From Arcobacter sp. (GTDB lineage: Bacteria; Campylobacterota; Campylobacteria; Campylobacterales; Arcobacteraceae), in assembly GCA_002869535.1 (NCBI GenBank), contig PKUK01000001.1, forward strand, positions 496,001 to 560,000: a stretch of 64,000 nt of DNA. Reading direction: 5' to 3'. The notes under the pieces are model-generated. The model was not told the origin of the DNA and searched no databases. It saw nothing but the letters and a program-made list of their open reading frames with translations. A program made the translations under genes and the position numbers. Below are positions 1 through 9,797 of this stretch, one piece after another (the stretch's first letter is position 1; the number at the start of each line of letters is the position of its first letter).

Positions 1-1
1 T

Positions 2-661
<660 letters not shown>

Positions 662-771
662 GTGTTACTTTTTAATAAAATTTTAATTTTACATCATCTC
701 AAAATAAGTTTTTATTATATATTTATATATTTTTAGTCTATAATTAAGAGATATTTTACAAAAGGTTTTAT

Positions 772-1251
772 ATGAGTAATACAGTAAAAGGTGAGAAATC
801 TCTTACAATGACAATGTTAATGACTCCTGATAAAGCGAACTTTAGTGGGCAAAATGTACATGGTGGAGAAATTCTAAAAATGCTAGACCATGTTGCATAT
901 GCATGTTCTGCTAGATATTCAGGTGGATATGCTGTTACCCTATCAGTTGATATGGTTTTATTTAAAGATCCAATAAAAATTGGTTCTCTTGTTACTTTTC
1001 ATGCATCAGTTAACTATGTGGGAAGAACATCAATGGAGATTGGGATTAAAGTAATTTCTGAAGATATCAAAGACCACACAATCAAAAATACAAATGTTTG
1101 TTATTTTACTATGGTTGCAGTTGATGAAGATTGGAAACCAATATCTGTTCCAAAGTTAGAGCCAAAAACAGAAGATGAAAAAAGAAGATATAACGATGCA
1201 ATCAAAAGAAGAGAGCAAAGAATGTCTTCAAAACACGCTACAAAAATATAA
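772..1251 (+). CDS. acyl-CoA thioesterase (hotdog fold, YciA/BACH type)
   Basis: Predicted cytoplasmic hotdog thioesterase hydrolysing acyl-CoA to free acid and CoA. At 159 residues it is the usual single-hotdog length. The family motif is visible near the N terminus (GQNVHGGEILKMLDHVAYA), where the Asp on the helix is the expected catalytic acid, followed by VDMVLFKDPIKIGSLV and GRTSMEIGIKV. The start ATG has an AAAGG ribosome site about 6 bp upstream. It stands alone, 110 bp after ligA, and ends at a hairpin shared with the convergent ABC-F gene. Chain-length preference cannot be read from sequence. Confidence 0.88.
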   Translation: MSNTVKGEKSLTMTMLMTPDKANFSGQNVHGGEILKMLDHVAYACSARYSGGYAVTLSVDMVLFKDPIKIGSLVTFHASVNYVGRTSMEIGIKVISEDIKDHTIKNTNVCYFTMVAVDEDWKPISVPKLEPKTEDEKRRYNDAIKRREQRMSSKHATKI

Positions 1252-1263
1252 TAAATACTCTTA

Positions 1264-1287
1264 CAAAAGAAGCTTATGCTTCTTTTG
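1264..1287. terminator. bidirectional hairpin terminator
   Basis: Perfect 10-bp inverted repeat, CAAAAGAAGC-TTAT-GCTTCTTTTG, between the convergent thioesterase and ABC-F genes. It overlaps the last codons of the ABC-F gene and is flanked by A/T runs, so it can end transcription from either side. Confidence 0.75.
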
Positions 1288-2863
1288 AATCGATATACTC
1301 TTCGTAAGTACCTTTAAAGTCAACTATAGAACCATCATTTTGAATCGCAATAATTCTATTTGCATAAGCATCAAGTAATTCCCTATCGTGTGATACACAA
1401 ATTACAGAACCTGGGTACTCTAAAAGTCCTTCACCCAATGCAATAATTGCTTCTAAATCCAAGTGGTTTGTTGGCTCATCTAGTATCATAAAGTTTGGTT
1501 GTTCTAACATAATCTTAGAAAGCCACATTCTATGTTTTTCCCCACCACTACAAGCACTTACTTTTTTCTCTTGTTCTTGACCATTAAATAGCATTCTTCC
1601 AAGACAGTTTCTTATCTCCGAAATATCTGCATCTCTATCGAAATCTCTTAGCCAATCATATAGTGTCATTTCACCTTTGATTATATCAGTTGCATTTTGA
1701 GGAAAATAACCATTTTGAATAGTTGCACCCTAAAAAACTTCACCACTATCAGGTTTTATATTTTCCATCATTATTTCACATAAAGTTGTTTTACCAATAC
1801 CATTTGGTCCTATAAGTGCAATCTTATCACCCTTTTCAACTGTAAGTGAGATATCATTTAAAACTTGCTCTCCATCATATGACTTAGAGATATTTCTAAC
1901 AGTAAGTAACTCTTTACCTACTTCTCTTTTTTGTCTAAAGATAATTGAAGGGTCTCTTCTACTTGAAACTTGAATAGCTCCAACATCTAACTTATCAAGT
2001 TGTTTTTGTCTAGATGTTGCTTGTTTTGCTTTTGATGCATTTGCACTAAATCTAGCAATAAATTTCTCTAACTCTTCTTTCTCTTTTAACTTTTTACTTA
2101 CATCTGTTTGTTGCTGTTTTGCAATTAAAGTAGAAGCGATATACCAGTCATCATATGTACCACTGAACTCTCTAATTTGTTTGTAATCAACATCTAAGAT
2201 GTGCGTACAAACTGCGTTTAAGAAGTGTCTATCATGTGAGATAACTACCATAGTTCCATCATGGTGTTGTAATTGATTTTCTAGCCATCCAATTGTTTCA
2301 ATATCAAGGTTATTTGTAGGCTCATCTAAGAATAGTACATCAGGTTTTGGATATAAAACTTGTGCTAATAATACTTTGAATTTATTTCCACCAGTTAGTG
2401 TTGACATAAGTTCTTGATGTTCAGCAGCTGGAAAACCTAAATCTTCTAAGATTTTAGTAATTTTAACATCATATTCATAAGTTGGATCTTCTTCGCAACA
2501 AATTATTTCTAACTCACCTAATCTTTCACCTATTTCATCTGTATACTCTTCCATATAAAGTTTTTCTTTTTCTTTAATAGCATCGTATAATCTTTTGTTT
2601 CCAAGTAAAACTGTATCAAATAAACTATATGTTTCATAAGCAAATTGATTTTGACTTAAAGTTCCAACTTTTTTCCCACTTTGAACTTGTACTTCACCCT
2701 CTGTTGCTTCTTCTTCTCCAGATAAAATTTTTAAAAATGTAGTTTTACCAGCACCATTAGCACCAATTAAACCATATCTTTTCCCAGCATCTAGTTTTAG
2801 GTTTATTTCTTGAAATAAAACCCTTGCACCAAATGATTTTTTTAAATTGACTGTTTGAACCAT
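1274..2863 (-). pseudogene. ABC-F family ATPase (YbiT-like) interrupted by an in-frame TAG
   Basis: ABC-F proteins are ribosome-associated duplicated ATPases without membrane domains. The frame spans 530 codons, the normal YbiT length, but codon 378 is TAG (bases 1730-1732). Upstream are the first ATPase (GANGAGKTT, LDEPTNNLD), the charged linker and the second Walker A (GPNGIGKTT). Downstream in the same frame are GATIQNGYFPQN, the second signature SGGEKHRMW and LDEPTNHLD. The stop sits where family members usually have Trp (GEV-x-W), so TGG to TAG is the simplest event. A truncated product would lack the second signature and Walker B. The start ATG has AGGA upstream. Real nonsense mutation, read-through or sequence error cannot be separated here. 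Confidence 0.85.
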
Positions 2864-2935
2864 ATATTTTTCCTAATTGTTGTTTTAGTAATTCGCGATT
2901 TTAACTAAAGTAAACTAAACCGAAAGTAAAACGAT

Positions 2936-4432
2936 TTAAACCTCTTCATCAAAAGCCAATTTTATAAGCTCTTTCTCTGTTAGTTCTTTTTTCTTATCAT
3001 CATCACTAGGGTTTTTTATACAAAGTACTTTCTCTTTTAAATCGTTTAAATTGTATTTTGTTAAGTTTTTAAGCAAGGTATCTGTTACCATCTCTTGTTT
3101 TAAAGAATTATTATTTAGTAGTTTCGTGATACCATTATGCAGTTTTTTTCTTGTTGTTTCAAATAATTTTTCTTCATCAGTTAAAGTTACATATATTCTA
3201 TCCAAGTATTCACAAACTAAATCACCTGCATATTTATATGTTGTAATTTTATTATAGACAAACTTTTGAGACTTGATATCAGGAAGTGATACATTTGTAA
3301 AAATTGAACCTTGAACTAAATTTAATCCCTCTAAACTATCTATTGGATTGTGTGAACAAATAAAATCATCTTTTACAATAGTAGGAGCATACTTTAAATT
3401 TGAAATATTATTTTTAAGAATAATATAGTTTCCTTGTACCTCTTTTGGTCCACCTTTTAATGAGTAAATTTCATTTTTAAAAGCTAAGAAATCACCCTTT
3501 ACAACACTTGGACAACCTTCAAGGGAGGTAAGCTCATTGTCACTTATATCAAAATCCCCAGTTATTTCATTGAATTTTAAAGGTAGTCTTGAAAGGTTTG
3601 CCAATCTATCAGATAACTTTACTCTTCCTGTAACATCAACAGAGTTATCTTCTAAAATCTTATAGTTTGTAATATCATATTTATGTAACCACTTTTCAAT
3701 ATCTTCTCTGTTTTGTAAAGAGACAATAGGTTTATAAACATGTTCAACTACATCTTTACCTTTATATCTCCAAGTAGTTGTTTGCTCATCAAAACTATGA
3801 ACTAAGTGATTCAATCTAACATCAGTAATTAAATCCCAACCTATTTCATCCGAGATACCATCTAAATCTTGTATCTCATTTCCATGACAAAGATAATCTT
3901 CACCAACAGTAATTGGTCCACCTTTTAATTCTCTCAAAATATTATGAGAACAATCAAAATATAAAGTTACGTATTTAGGACCACCCTTTAATGAGTGTAT
4001 TTTATTTTCTGAACAATTAAAGTATCCCCTTACAGTTCTAGGACTTCCTTTGATTGTGGTAAGTTCATTGTTTGAACAATCTAAATAGCCCACTATCTCT
4101 TTTGGACAATAAGATAAATTGGCTAATTTATTAAATGAACAATTAAAATCATATACAGATATAGGAGATCCAATTAGAGATTCAATCATATTATGAGAAC
4201 AATTAAAATCCCCAGTAACTTTTTCAGGACACCCTTCAAGTGATTTTAAAGAGTTATTACTAATATCAAAATAACCATCAACAACGTCAAAGGTCACAGG
4301 TAGCTTATCCCCAGTTAATTTTCCATTTAAATTAACATTTCCATGAACTGTTACTTTTAAATCTTTTGAAATAAAAAAATTACCAATGGAGTGTCTATCA
4401 AGCCATTTCTCAACATCAACTGAGTTTGTCAT
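2936..4432 (-). CDS. leucine-rich-repeat-like protein with internal duplication
   Basis: Function unknown. The ORF track starts at a TTG, but an ATG 22 codons later (base 4432) has AAGG about 9 bp upstream and is preferred, giving 498 residues. The protein is built of ~20-22-residue repeats of the form G-x-P-x-x-V-x-G-x-F-x-C-S-x-N-x-I-x-S-L, an LRR-like solenoid. The whole block is duplicated: VEKWLDRHSIGNFFI near the N terminus recurs as IEKWLHKYDITNYKI near residue 245, each followed by its own repeats. The last ~100 residues are charged and probably helical. No signal peptide is seen, so it is probably cytoplasmic. Likely a protein-binding scaffold; partner unknown. Confidence 0.7.
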   Translation of the reverse strand: MTNSVDVEKWLDRHSIGNFFISKDLKVTVHGNVNLNGKLTGDKLPVTFDVVDGYFDISNNSLKSLEGCPEKVTGDFNCSHNMIESLIGSPISVYDFNCSFNKLANLSYCPKEIVGYLDCSNNELTTIKGSPRTVRGYFNCSENKIHSLKGGPKYVTLYFDCSHNILRELKGGPITVGEDYLCHGNEIQDLDGISDEIGWDLITDVRLNHLVHSFDEQTTTWRYKGKDVVEHVYKPIVSLQNREDIEKWLHKYDITNYKILEDNSVDVTGRVKLSDRLANLSRLPLKFNEITGDFDISDNELTSLEGCPSVVKGDFLAFKNEIYSLKGGPKEVQGNYIILKNNISNLKYAPTIVKDDFICSHNPIDSLEGLNLVQGSIFTNVSLPDIKSQKFVYNKITTYKYAGDLVCEYLDRIYVTLTDEEKLFETTRKKLHNGITKLLNNNSLKQEMVTDTLLKNLTKYNLNDLKEKVLCIKNPSDDDKKKELTEKELIKLAFDEEV

Positions 4433-4542
4433 ACTATACCTTATTTTGAAAGTTATTCTTTCTATTTGTATTTTATTATTTTTATTGTAAAAAAGCAATA
4501 AAAATAGATTAAATTAACTGTTTTATAAAGAACCTTAAAATA

Positions 4543-6015
4543 TTATTTTTCTGGTCTATATACTTTTATATTGTTAAAATTTTTTGCATCTTTTAAATAT
4601 TGAGCATGCAATTGACTCAAAATTCCCTTTTCACAATAAAATAAATACTCTTTATCTTGTGGAAGCTTTTCAAACTCTGATTTCAACTTATAAAAAGGGA
4701 TTTTTATAGTCTCACAAGATGTCTCTATACACTCTGCATTTTGCCTAATATCTATTACAACATAATTACCACTTGAAATATCACTTACCGTTTCCATTTG
4801 ACCTATATCTTTTATATCTTCATTTATCTCATCCACATTTATTTGAATAGCATTTTCTACTGCTTTATCCAAAATAGAATAATCAAATTTACTAGCCTCT
4901 TTTTCCATTCTTTCATAAGAGCCATGGGTAGTTGGGTTTTTAGAAATTACCCCACAATACTCAGGCATAGTTTCTGCAAATCTTTTTGTGCCAATCTCAT
5001 TGGCTATATTTATAATATCTGGTTTATTCATAGTAGCAAGGGGTCTTAAAACAAGTTTATTTGTTGATTGGTCAATCAATGCCAAGTTTCGTAAAGTCTG
5101 ACTAGAAACTTGTGCCACACTCTCACCTGTTAGAAGCGCATCTATTTTTAACTCATTGGCTATTTTTTCAGAGGCTTTTAACATAAGTCTTTTTAGTGTT
5201 ACTCCCATATAGGTTTCATGTGTTGATCTAAATATTTCAGTAACTACATCATCAAAAGGAATAGATGTAAAAGTCACCCTATGTGAAGAGCCAAACTTAC
5301 TCCACAAATAAAGAGCAACTTGTTTTACACCTATTTCATGTGCCACCCCGCCAAGATTGAAAAATACAAAGTGTGTTTTAATTCCTCTTTTCATAGTAAG
5401 GTATGAAGCTACAGTAGAGTCAAACCCTCCTGACATAAGTGACAAAATCTCACCTTGAGAGCCTAGTGGAAATCCTCCAAGACCCTTGTGTCTTAGTGTT
5501 ATGATATTTAGTTGATTGTTTATTAGTTCAAGATTTATAGTAACTTCAGCATTTCGTAAATCTACGCCTTTGCTCAAACCTTTATTTTCATGAAGCATAT
5601 ATCCACCAACAGTCTGCTCAATCTGTGTAGATTTAAACTCATGTGTTCCTGAACGTTTTACTCTTACAACAAAACTTTTATCAATTATTTCTTTTGCCAT
5701 ATGTTCATTAACAATCTCTTTTATCTCATCAATTGTTGTGATTTTATCAAATTGTAATGCTTCTAAAACTAACTCAATTCCTGGAGTGTCTAGTAGTTTA
5801 ATCCTAACTTCTGTAACAACATCAATAGGACAAACTACTTCTATCTTGTCAAAAAATTTTTTAGTTGTAATATCTGGTGAAATTCTTGTTAAGAGTTTTT
5901 GTAGGTTTCCATGAAGTCTTGCAACCATTTGTCTTTTAGCAGATGTCCCTTTTATCATTATTTCTGGGAATAGTTTTATTATAAATTTTTGTGTTTTTAT
6001 TGGAGAAATATCCAT
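4543..6015 (-). CDS. thiI: tRNA 4-thiouridine synthetase ThiI with C-terminal rhodanese domain
   Basis: Transfers sulfur to U8 of tRNA (and to ThiS for thiazole synthesis where present). Domains in order: N-terminal ferredoxin-like/THUMP region, adenylating PP-loop with SGGFDST near residue 195, and a C-terminal rhodanese-like domain with the persulfide Cys in FYCEKG. The ORF track begins at a TTG; the ATG at 6015 (MDISPIKTQ) is preferred because homology starts there and AAGG lies upstream. At 490 residues it matches full-length rhodanese-type ThiI. It is monocistronic and divergent from the AEC carrier gene. Confidence 0.93.
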   Translation of the reverse strand: MDISPIKTQKFIIKLFPEIMIKGTSAKRQMVARLHGNLQKLLTRISPDITTKKFFDKIEVVCPIDVVTEVRIKLLDTPGIELVLEALQFDKITTIDEIKEIVNEHMAKEIIDKSFVVRVKRSGTHEFKSTQIEQTVGGYMLHENKGLSKGVDLRNAEVTINLELINNQLNIITLRHKGLGGFPLGSQGEILSLMSGGFDSTVASYLTMKRGIKTHFVFFNLGGVAHEIGVKQVALYLWSKFGSSHRVTFTSIPFDDVVTEIFRSTHETYMGVTLKRLMLKASEKIANELKIDALLTGESVAQVSSQTLRNLALIDQSTNKLVLRPLATMNKPDIINIANEIGTKRFAETMPEYCGVISKNPTTHGSYERMEKEASKFDYSILDKAVENAIQINVDEINEDIKDIGQMETVSDISSGNYVVIDIRQNAECIETSCETIKIPFYKLKSEFEKLPQDKEYLFYCEKGILSQLHAQYLKDAKNFNNIKVYRPEK

Positions 6016-6146
6016 TCGTCTATGAACCTTATTTTTAATTAAGCGCAATTATATCATAAGAATAATAATTGAAAATTAATATTTGATGGTAACATAATTC
6101 TTACATAATAATTAGATAGCATTATAAGAACAACTCAAGGTAAACA

Positions 6147-7070
6147 ATGACTATTTTTTTAACTTTATTAGGAAAAATTCTTCCCTTATATTTTAGTATT
6201 ATTTTGGGTTTTTTAAGTACTGCTATTTTAAAGTGCAGTAAAGATACTGTTGCCAAAATTCTACTTTTTATTTTAGCTCCACTAATTGTATTTAATGCAA
6301 CTATAAATGTAAAACTTATCCCATCGGTTCTTTTTATGCCTATTTTCTTTTTTCTTCTAAGTTCAATTCTTGCTTTTGTTTTATTGATAGTTTTTAAAAA
6401 AGTATGGAGTGATAATACTTCAAATCTTTTAGCTTTTAGCACAGCTACTGGTAATACTGGAAATATTGGTATTCCACTTGCAATTTTATTTTTAGAGCCT
6501 AGATTAGTAGATGTATTTATCTTTACTGTTCTAGCTTCTATCTTATATCAAAACTCTGTGGGATATTATATAACAGCAAAGGGTTCTTTTAGTGCAAAAG
6601 ATAGTTTAATAAAAGTATTAAAACTACCTGTAATATATGCTTTTATTTTGGGAATTATCTTCAACTTACTAGATATAAAAATGCCTACTATGTTCATGGA
6701 CTATAGCAACTATTTAAAAGGTGCATATGCAATTTTGGGAATGATGCTTGTAGGTATGGGAATGGAAAATATCAAAACAGAGAACTCATTTGATAAAAAG
6801 TTTATCTCTTATGCATTGGGTATTAAGTTTATACTTTGGCCAGCACTTATTTTGATATTTATTTTTATAGATAAAAACTTTATACACTTTTTAAATGATG
6901 GTTTTTATATGGTGATGTTTTTGTTCTCTATCGTACCACTTGCTGGAAATACTGTAACAATAGCAACCTTACTAAATGTTAAACCCCTGAAGATGTCTTT
7001 AGCAGTTTTTATATCTACATTGGTATCTTTGTTTTATATACCACTTATGATATTTTTATATACAAATTAA
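6147..7070 (+). CDS. AEC family transporter (auxin efflux carrier type permease)
   Basis: Inner-membrane carrier of about ten hydrophobic segments, 307 residues, which is usual for bacterial AEC permeases. Diagnostic segments include LAPLIVFNATINVKL in the first half, the conserved ATGNTGNIGIPLA stretch, and VPLAGNTVTIATLL near the C terminus. Substrate is unknown; relatives move malate, malonate or other organic acids. The start ATG has AAGG 6 bp upstream. It is a single gene ending in a strong bidirectional terminator. A second member of the family lies at the end of the catabolic operon at 50.1-51.0 kb. Confidence 0.85.
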   Translation: MTIFLTLLGKILPLYFSIILGFLSTAILKCSKDTVAKILLFILAPLIVFNATINVKLIPSVLFMPIFFFLLSSILAFVLLIVFKKVWSDNTSNLLAFSTATGNTGNIGIPLAILFLEPRLVDVFIFTVLASILYQNSVGYYITAKGSFSAKDSLIKVLKLPVIYAFILGIIFNLLDIKMPTMFMDYSNYLKGAYAILGMMLVGMGMENIKTENSFDKKFISYALGIKFILWPALILIFIFIDKNFIHFLNDGFYMVMFLFSIVPLAGNTVTIATLLNVKPLKMSLAVFISTLVSLFYIPLMIFLYTN

Positions 7071-7095
7071 ATAAAGAGTAAAACTCTTTATTTAA
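7067..7095. terminator. bidirectional hairpin terminator
   Basis: Perfect 12-bp inverted repeat TTAAATAAAGAG-TAAAA-CTCTTTATTTAA between the convergent AEC permease and nitroreductase genes. It overlaps the end of both coding regions. Confidence 0.8.
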
Positions 7096-7717
7096 TAAAC
7101 TCTACTATATCTTCAAATTTTTCTCTTAGTTGTGTTGATTGTTCATTAATTCTATATCCAAAAGGAAGTACACAAGTTAATTGGAATTTTGAAGTATCAA
7201 GACCTAATACTTTTTCTACACCATCTTTATCAAAACCTTCAATAGGACAAGAATCTATTCCTTTAACAGCACCTGCTGTCATCATATTTCCTAAAGCAAT
7301 AAATGTTTGTATTGCAGTCCATGCATAAATATTTTTATCACTGCTTAAAGTCTCTTTTAGATGTTCAGCATAAAGATTTAGGTAAAAATCATATTTTTCT
7401 TTTGGCATATCTCGTCTTGCAAATCTTTTTGCAGGGATTCCACTTTCAGGTTTTACTCCTTCAATCCCAGCTAAAACAATTACCAAATGAGAACAAGTTG
7501 TAACTTGAGGTTGATCCCAACAAAAAGGTCTTAGTTTTGCTTTTAACTCTTCATTTGTGATAACTAAAAACTTCCAAGCTTCCATACCAAAAGAAGATGG
7601 TGATTTTCTTCCAGCTTCAAGGATAAACTTCATATCCTCATCACTTATCTTTTTACTCTCATCAAAAATCTTACACGCATGTCTAAATTCCATAGCTTCC
7701 ATAAAACTTTTTTCCAT
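7088..7717 (-). CDS. NAD(P)H-dependent nitroreductase family flavoprotein (NfsB-like)
   Basis: FMN-dependent reductase, 209 residues, expected to reduce nitroaromatics, quinones or enones with NAD(P)H. Family features: EFRHACKIFD at the N terminus, the FMN-binding SPSSFGMEAWKF segment, and GIDSCPIEGFDKDGVEKVLG near the C terminus. The ATG has AAAGGA upstream. It is the last gene of a six-gene minus-strand operon, 10 bp after the alcohol dehydrogenase gene, with other redox detoxification enzymes, so a role in xenobiotic or electrophile defence is inferred. Confidence 0.88.
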   Translation of the reverse strand: MEKSFMEAMEFRHACKIFDESKKISDEDMKFILEAGRKSPSSFGMEAWKFLVITNEELKAKLRPFCWDQPQVTTCSHLVIVLAGIEGVKPESGIPAKRFARRDMPKEKYDFYLNLYAEHLKETLSSDKNIYAWTAIQTFIALGNMMTAGAVKGIDSCPIEGFDKDGVEKVLGLDTSKFQLTCVLPFGYRINEQSTQLREKFEDIVEFIK

Positions 7718-7727
7718 AATTATTCCT

Positions 7728-8861
7728 TTATATTGATTTTTCTAATATTTTTTCTACAACTGTTTTATCAATTGTTTCTCTATCACCAAATTGTGTAAAT
7801 CCATGTTTTTCTAAAAGTGTTGTAACTTTTTTTGTAATCTCTTTATCCTCAGTATATGAAGAGATTTTTAAATCTATATTTAGTGATGAATATAAAGCTC
7901 TAATTTTTTCCACTACAACTAATGGGTCACTTGTATTTATCTTAAATACATTTTCTCCCATTTGTAAAAGCTTGTCTTTTTTTTCATCAGCTAGAATTGT
8001 AAGTAGATTTGGTTGAATAATAGCTAAAGTTCGTGCATGGTCTATGCCATATAAGCCACTTAATTCATGACCTATAAAATGTGTTGCCCAATCCTGAGGA
8101 ACACCAAGTCCAATTAGTCCATTTAATGCTTGATTTGCAAGCCACATAAGGTTTGCATGCCAAAGGTCATCCCTTGATTCAAATGTCTTTGCAAGTTCAA
8201 CTAAACCTCTTAAAAGTCCTTCACTATAATAGTCTTGTGCCAAAGCTCCATGGGGTTGGGTTAAATACTGTTCACATGTATGTACAAAAGCATCAACTAC
8301 TCCATTTACTAGTTGTCTATCATCTAAACTTTTTAAAACATCTGGGTCTAAAATTGCAAATTGTGGGTATGAAAAAGGAGAATGAAAAAATCTTTTTTCA
8401 TTTGTCTGTTTTTTTGTAATAACAGAACCTGTATTTGATTCACTTCCTGTTGCAGCTAAAGTTAAAACTGCACCTATTTTTAAAGCTTTTGTAGCTATAA
8501 ATTTCCCATCTAATAAATCCCATCCATCACCATCATGATAATAAGCATTTGCAAGATATTTCGCACCATCAATAACAGAACCACCACCAACTGCTAATAC
8601 AAAATCAACTCTGTTTTCTCTTGCATATAAAATAGCCTTATCTAAAGTCTCTTTTTTAGGGTTTGGTTCAATTCCTCCAAACTCAAACCAAGTATGATTT
8701 GATAAGGCATCTTTAACTTGAGTATAAACACCATTTTTCTTTATACTTCCACCACCATATAAAAATAAAACTCTATCTTCTTTTGATATTAGTTGTGATA
8801 TTTTTTCTATTTTTCCTTGACCAAACTCTATTTGAGTTGGATTTATATATGAAAACTGCAT
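7728..8861 (-). CDS. yqhD: iron-containing alcohol dehydrogenase (YqhD/BDH type)
   Basis: NAD(P)H-dependent aldehyde reductase/alcohol dehydrogenase, 377 residues, full length. The dinucleotide-binding motif GGGSVIDGAKY is present, as are metal-binding residues in GVVDAFVHTCEQY, GHELSGLYGIDHART. In E. coli YqhD reduces reactive short-chain aldehydes such as methylglyoxal and acrolein, and its regulation is electrophile-responsive. Here it sits in an operon with Old Yellow Enzyme, quinone reductase and nitroreductase genes, which supports the same role. The start ATG has AAAGGA. Physiological substrate is inferred, not shown. Confidence 0.9.
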   Translation of the reverse strand: MQFSYINPTQIEFGQGKIEKISQLISKEDRVLFLYGGGSIKKNGVYTQVKDALSNHTWFEFGGIEPNPKKETLDKAILYARENRVDFVLAVGGGSVIDGAKYLANAYYHDGDGWDLLDGKFIATKALKIGAVLTLAATGSESNTGSVITKKQTNEKRFFHSPFSYPQFAILDPDVLKSLDDRQLVNGVVDAFVHTCEQYLTQPHGALAQDYYSEGLLRGLVELAKTFESRDDLWHANLMWLANQALNGLIGLGVPQDWATHFIGHELSGLYGIDHARTLAIIQPNLLTILADEKKDKLLQMGENVFKINTSDPLVVVEKIRALYSSLNIDLKISSYTEDKEITKKVTTLLEKHGFTQFGDRETIDKTVVEKILEKSI

Positions 8862-8870
8862 ATTATTCCT

Positions 8871-9797
8871 TTATAAATTATCTGTTTTTTCTAATGCTTT
8901 TAATCTCATTTTTTCAATTCTACTTTTTTTGTTAAATAATACAACGGCAACAAATGATAACAAGCAACCAAGTATAGTAGATAAAGCAATTTTTTCATCA
9001 TAAAAAAAATAGCTTGATACAACTGCTCCAATAGGAACAATAAACATAAATACACCAGTATTATGGGCCCCTATTCTACTGGCACTTGCAAAAAACATTG
9101 CCATTGAAAATGTTCCTGATAGAAGTCCTACAAAAAGAATATTCCACCAAAATATTGAGTCATATAGAGCTATATCAAAAGGATGATAAGGTAAGGCAAA
9201 TAACATATTTGTAAAAGATGTTACTCCTAAAAGAACCAAGGTATAAAACATTGGATCAACTCTATGGGATACTTTTTGAGTTATAATTGTTACAAAAGAC
9301 CAAACAATTGCACACAATAAAAAATATATACTATTTATATTTAAAAAAGATAATCCTTCCATAGGAATACGAAGTAGTACAATAGCACCAAAAACACCAA
9401 TTCCCAATGCTACAACTTGTTTTGAAGAGACTTTTGTACTAAATATTATCATAGATAAAAAATATGTAAGCAAAGGAACTAGTGACGTAACCATTGTGCC
9501 TCCATATCCCGCTTCTCCATGGGAAAGTCCTGCAAAAAAAAGATAAGAAAACAAGGCACTCAACAATCCACCTAAAACCATATAGATATATCCTACAAAG
9601 TCACTTTTTAGAGATCTTTTCATATAAAAAATAACAGGAATCATTCCAATAAAAGATATAAAATATCTCCAAAAAGATGAGACTTGGATATTTGAGTGTT
9701 CAACAGCTGCTTTTCCAGATGTCCAAGCAATACCCCAAAGTACCATGGCAATAAACATACCAACAAAATATTTAGTTTTATTCTCTTCTTGTGGCAT
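8871..9797 (-). CDS. DMT superfamily transporter (EamA type)
   Basis: Ten-segment inner-membrane permease of the drug/metabolite transporter superfamily, 308 residues, with the two-fold EamA repeat (MVLWGIAWTSGKAAVEH, LCAIVWSFVTIITQKV; GSISRIGAHNTG-like second-half start). Substrate cannot be assigned; in this operon it may export a detoxification product or metabolite. Its ATG overlaps the stop of the upstream Old Yellow Enzyme gene (TAATG), so it is translationally coupled. Confidence 0.85.
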   Translation of the reverse strand: MPQEENKTKYFVGMFIAMVLWGIAWTSGKAAVEHSNIQVSSFWRYFISFIGMIPVIFYMKRSLKSDFVGYIYMVLGGLLSALFSYLFFAGLSHGEAGYGGTMVTSLVPLLTYFLSMIIFSTKVSSKQVVALGIGVFGAIVLLRIPMEGLSFLNINSIYFLLCAIVWSFVTIITQKVSHRVDPMFYTLVLLGVTSFTNMLFALPYHPFDIALYDSIFWWNILFVGLLSGTFSMAMFFASASRIGAHNTGVFMFIVPIGAVVSSYFFYDEKIALSTILGCLLSFVAVVLFNKKSRIEKMRLKALEKTDNL

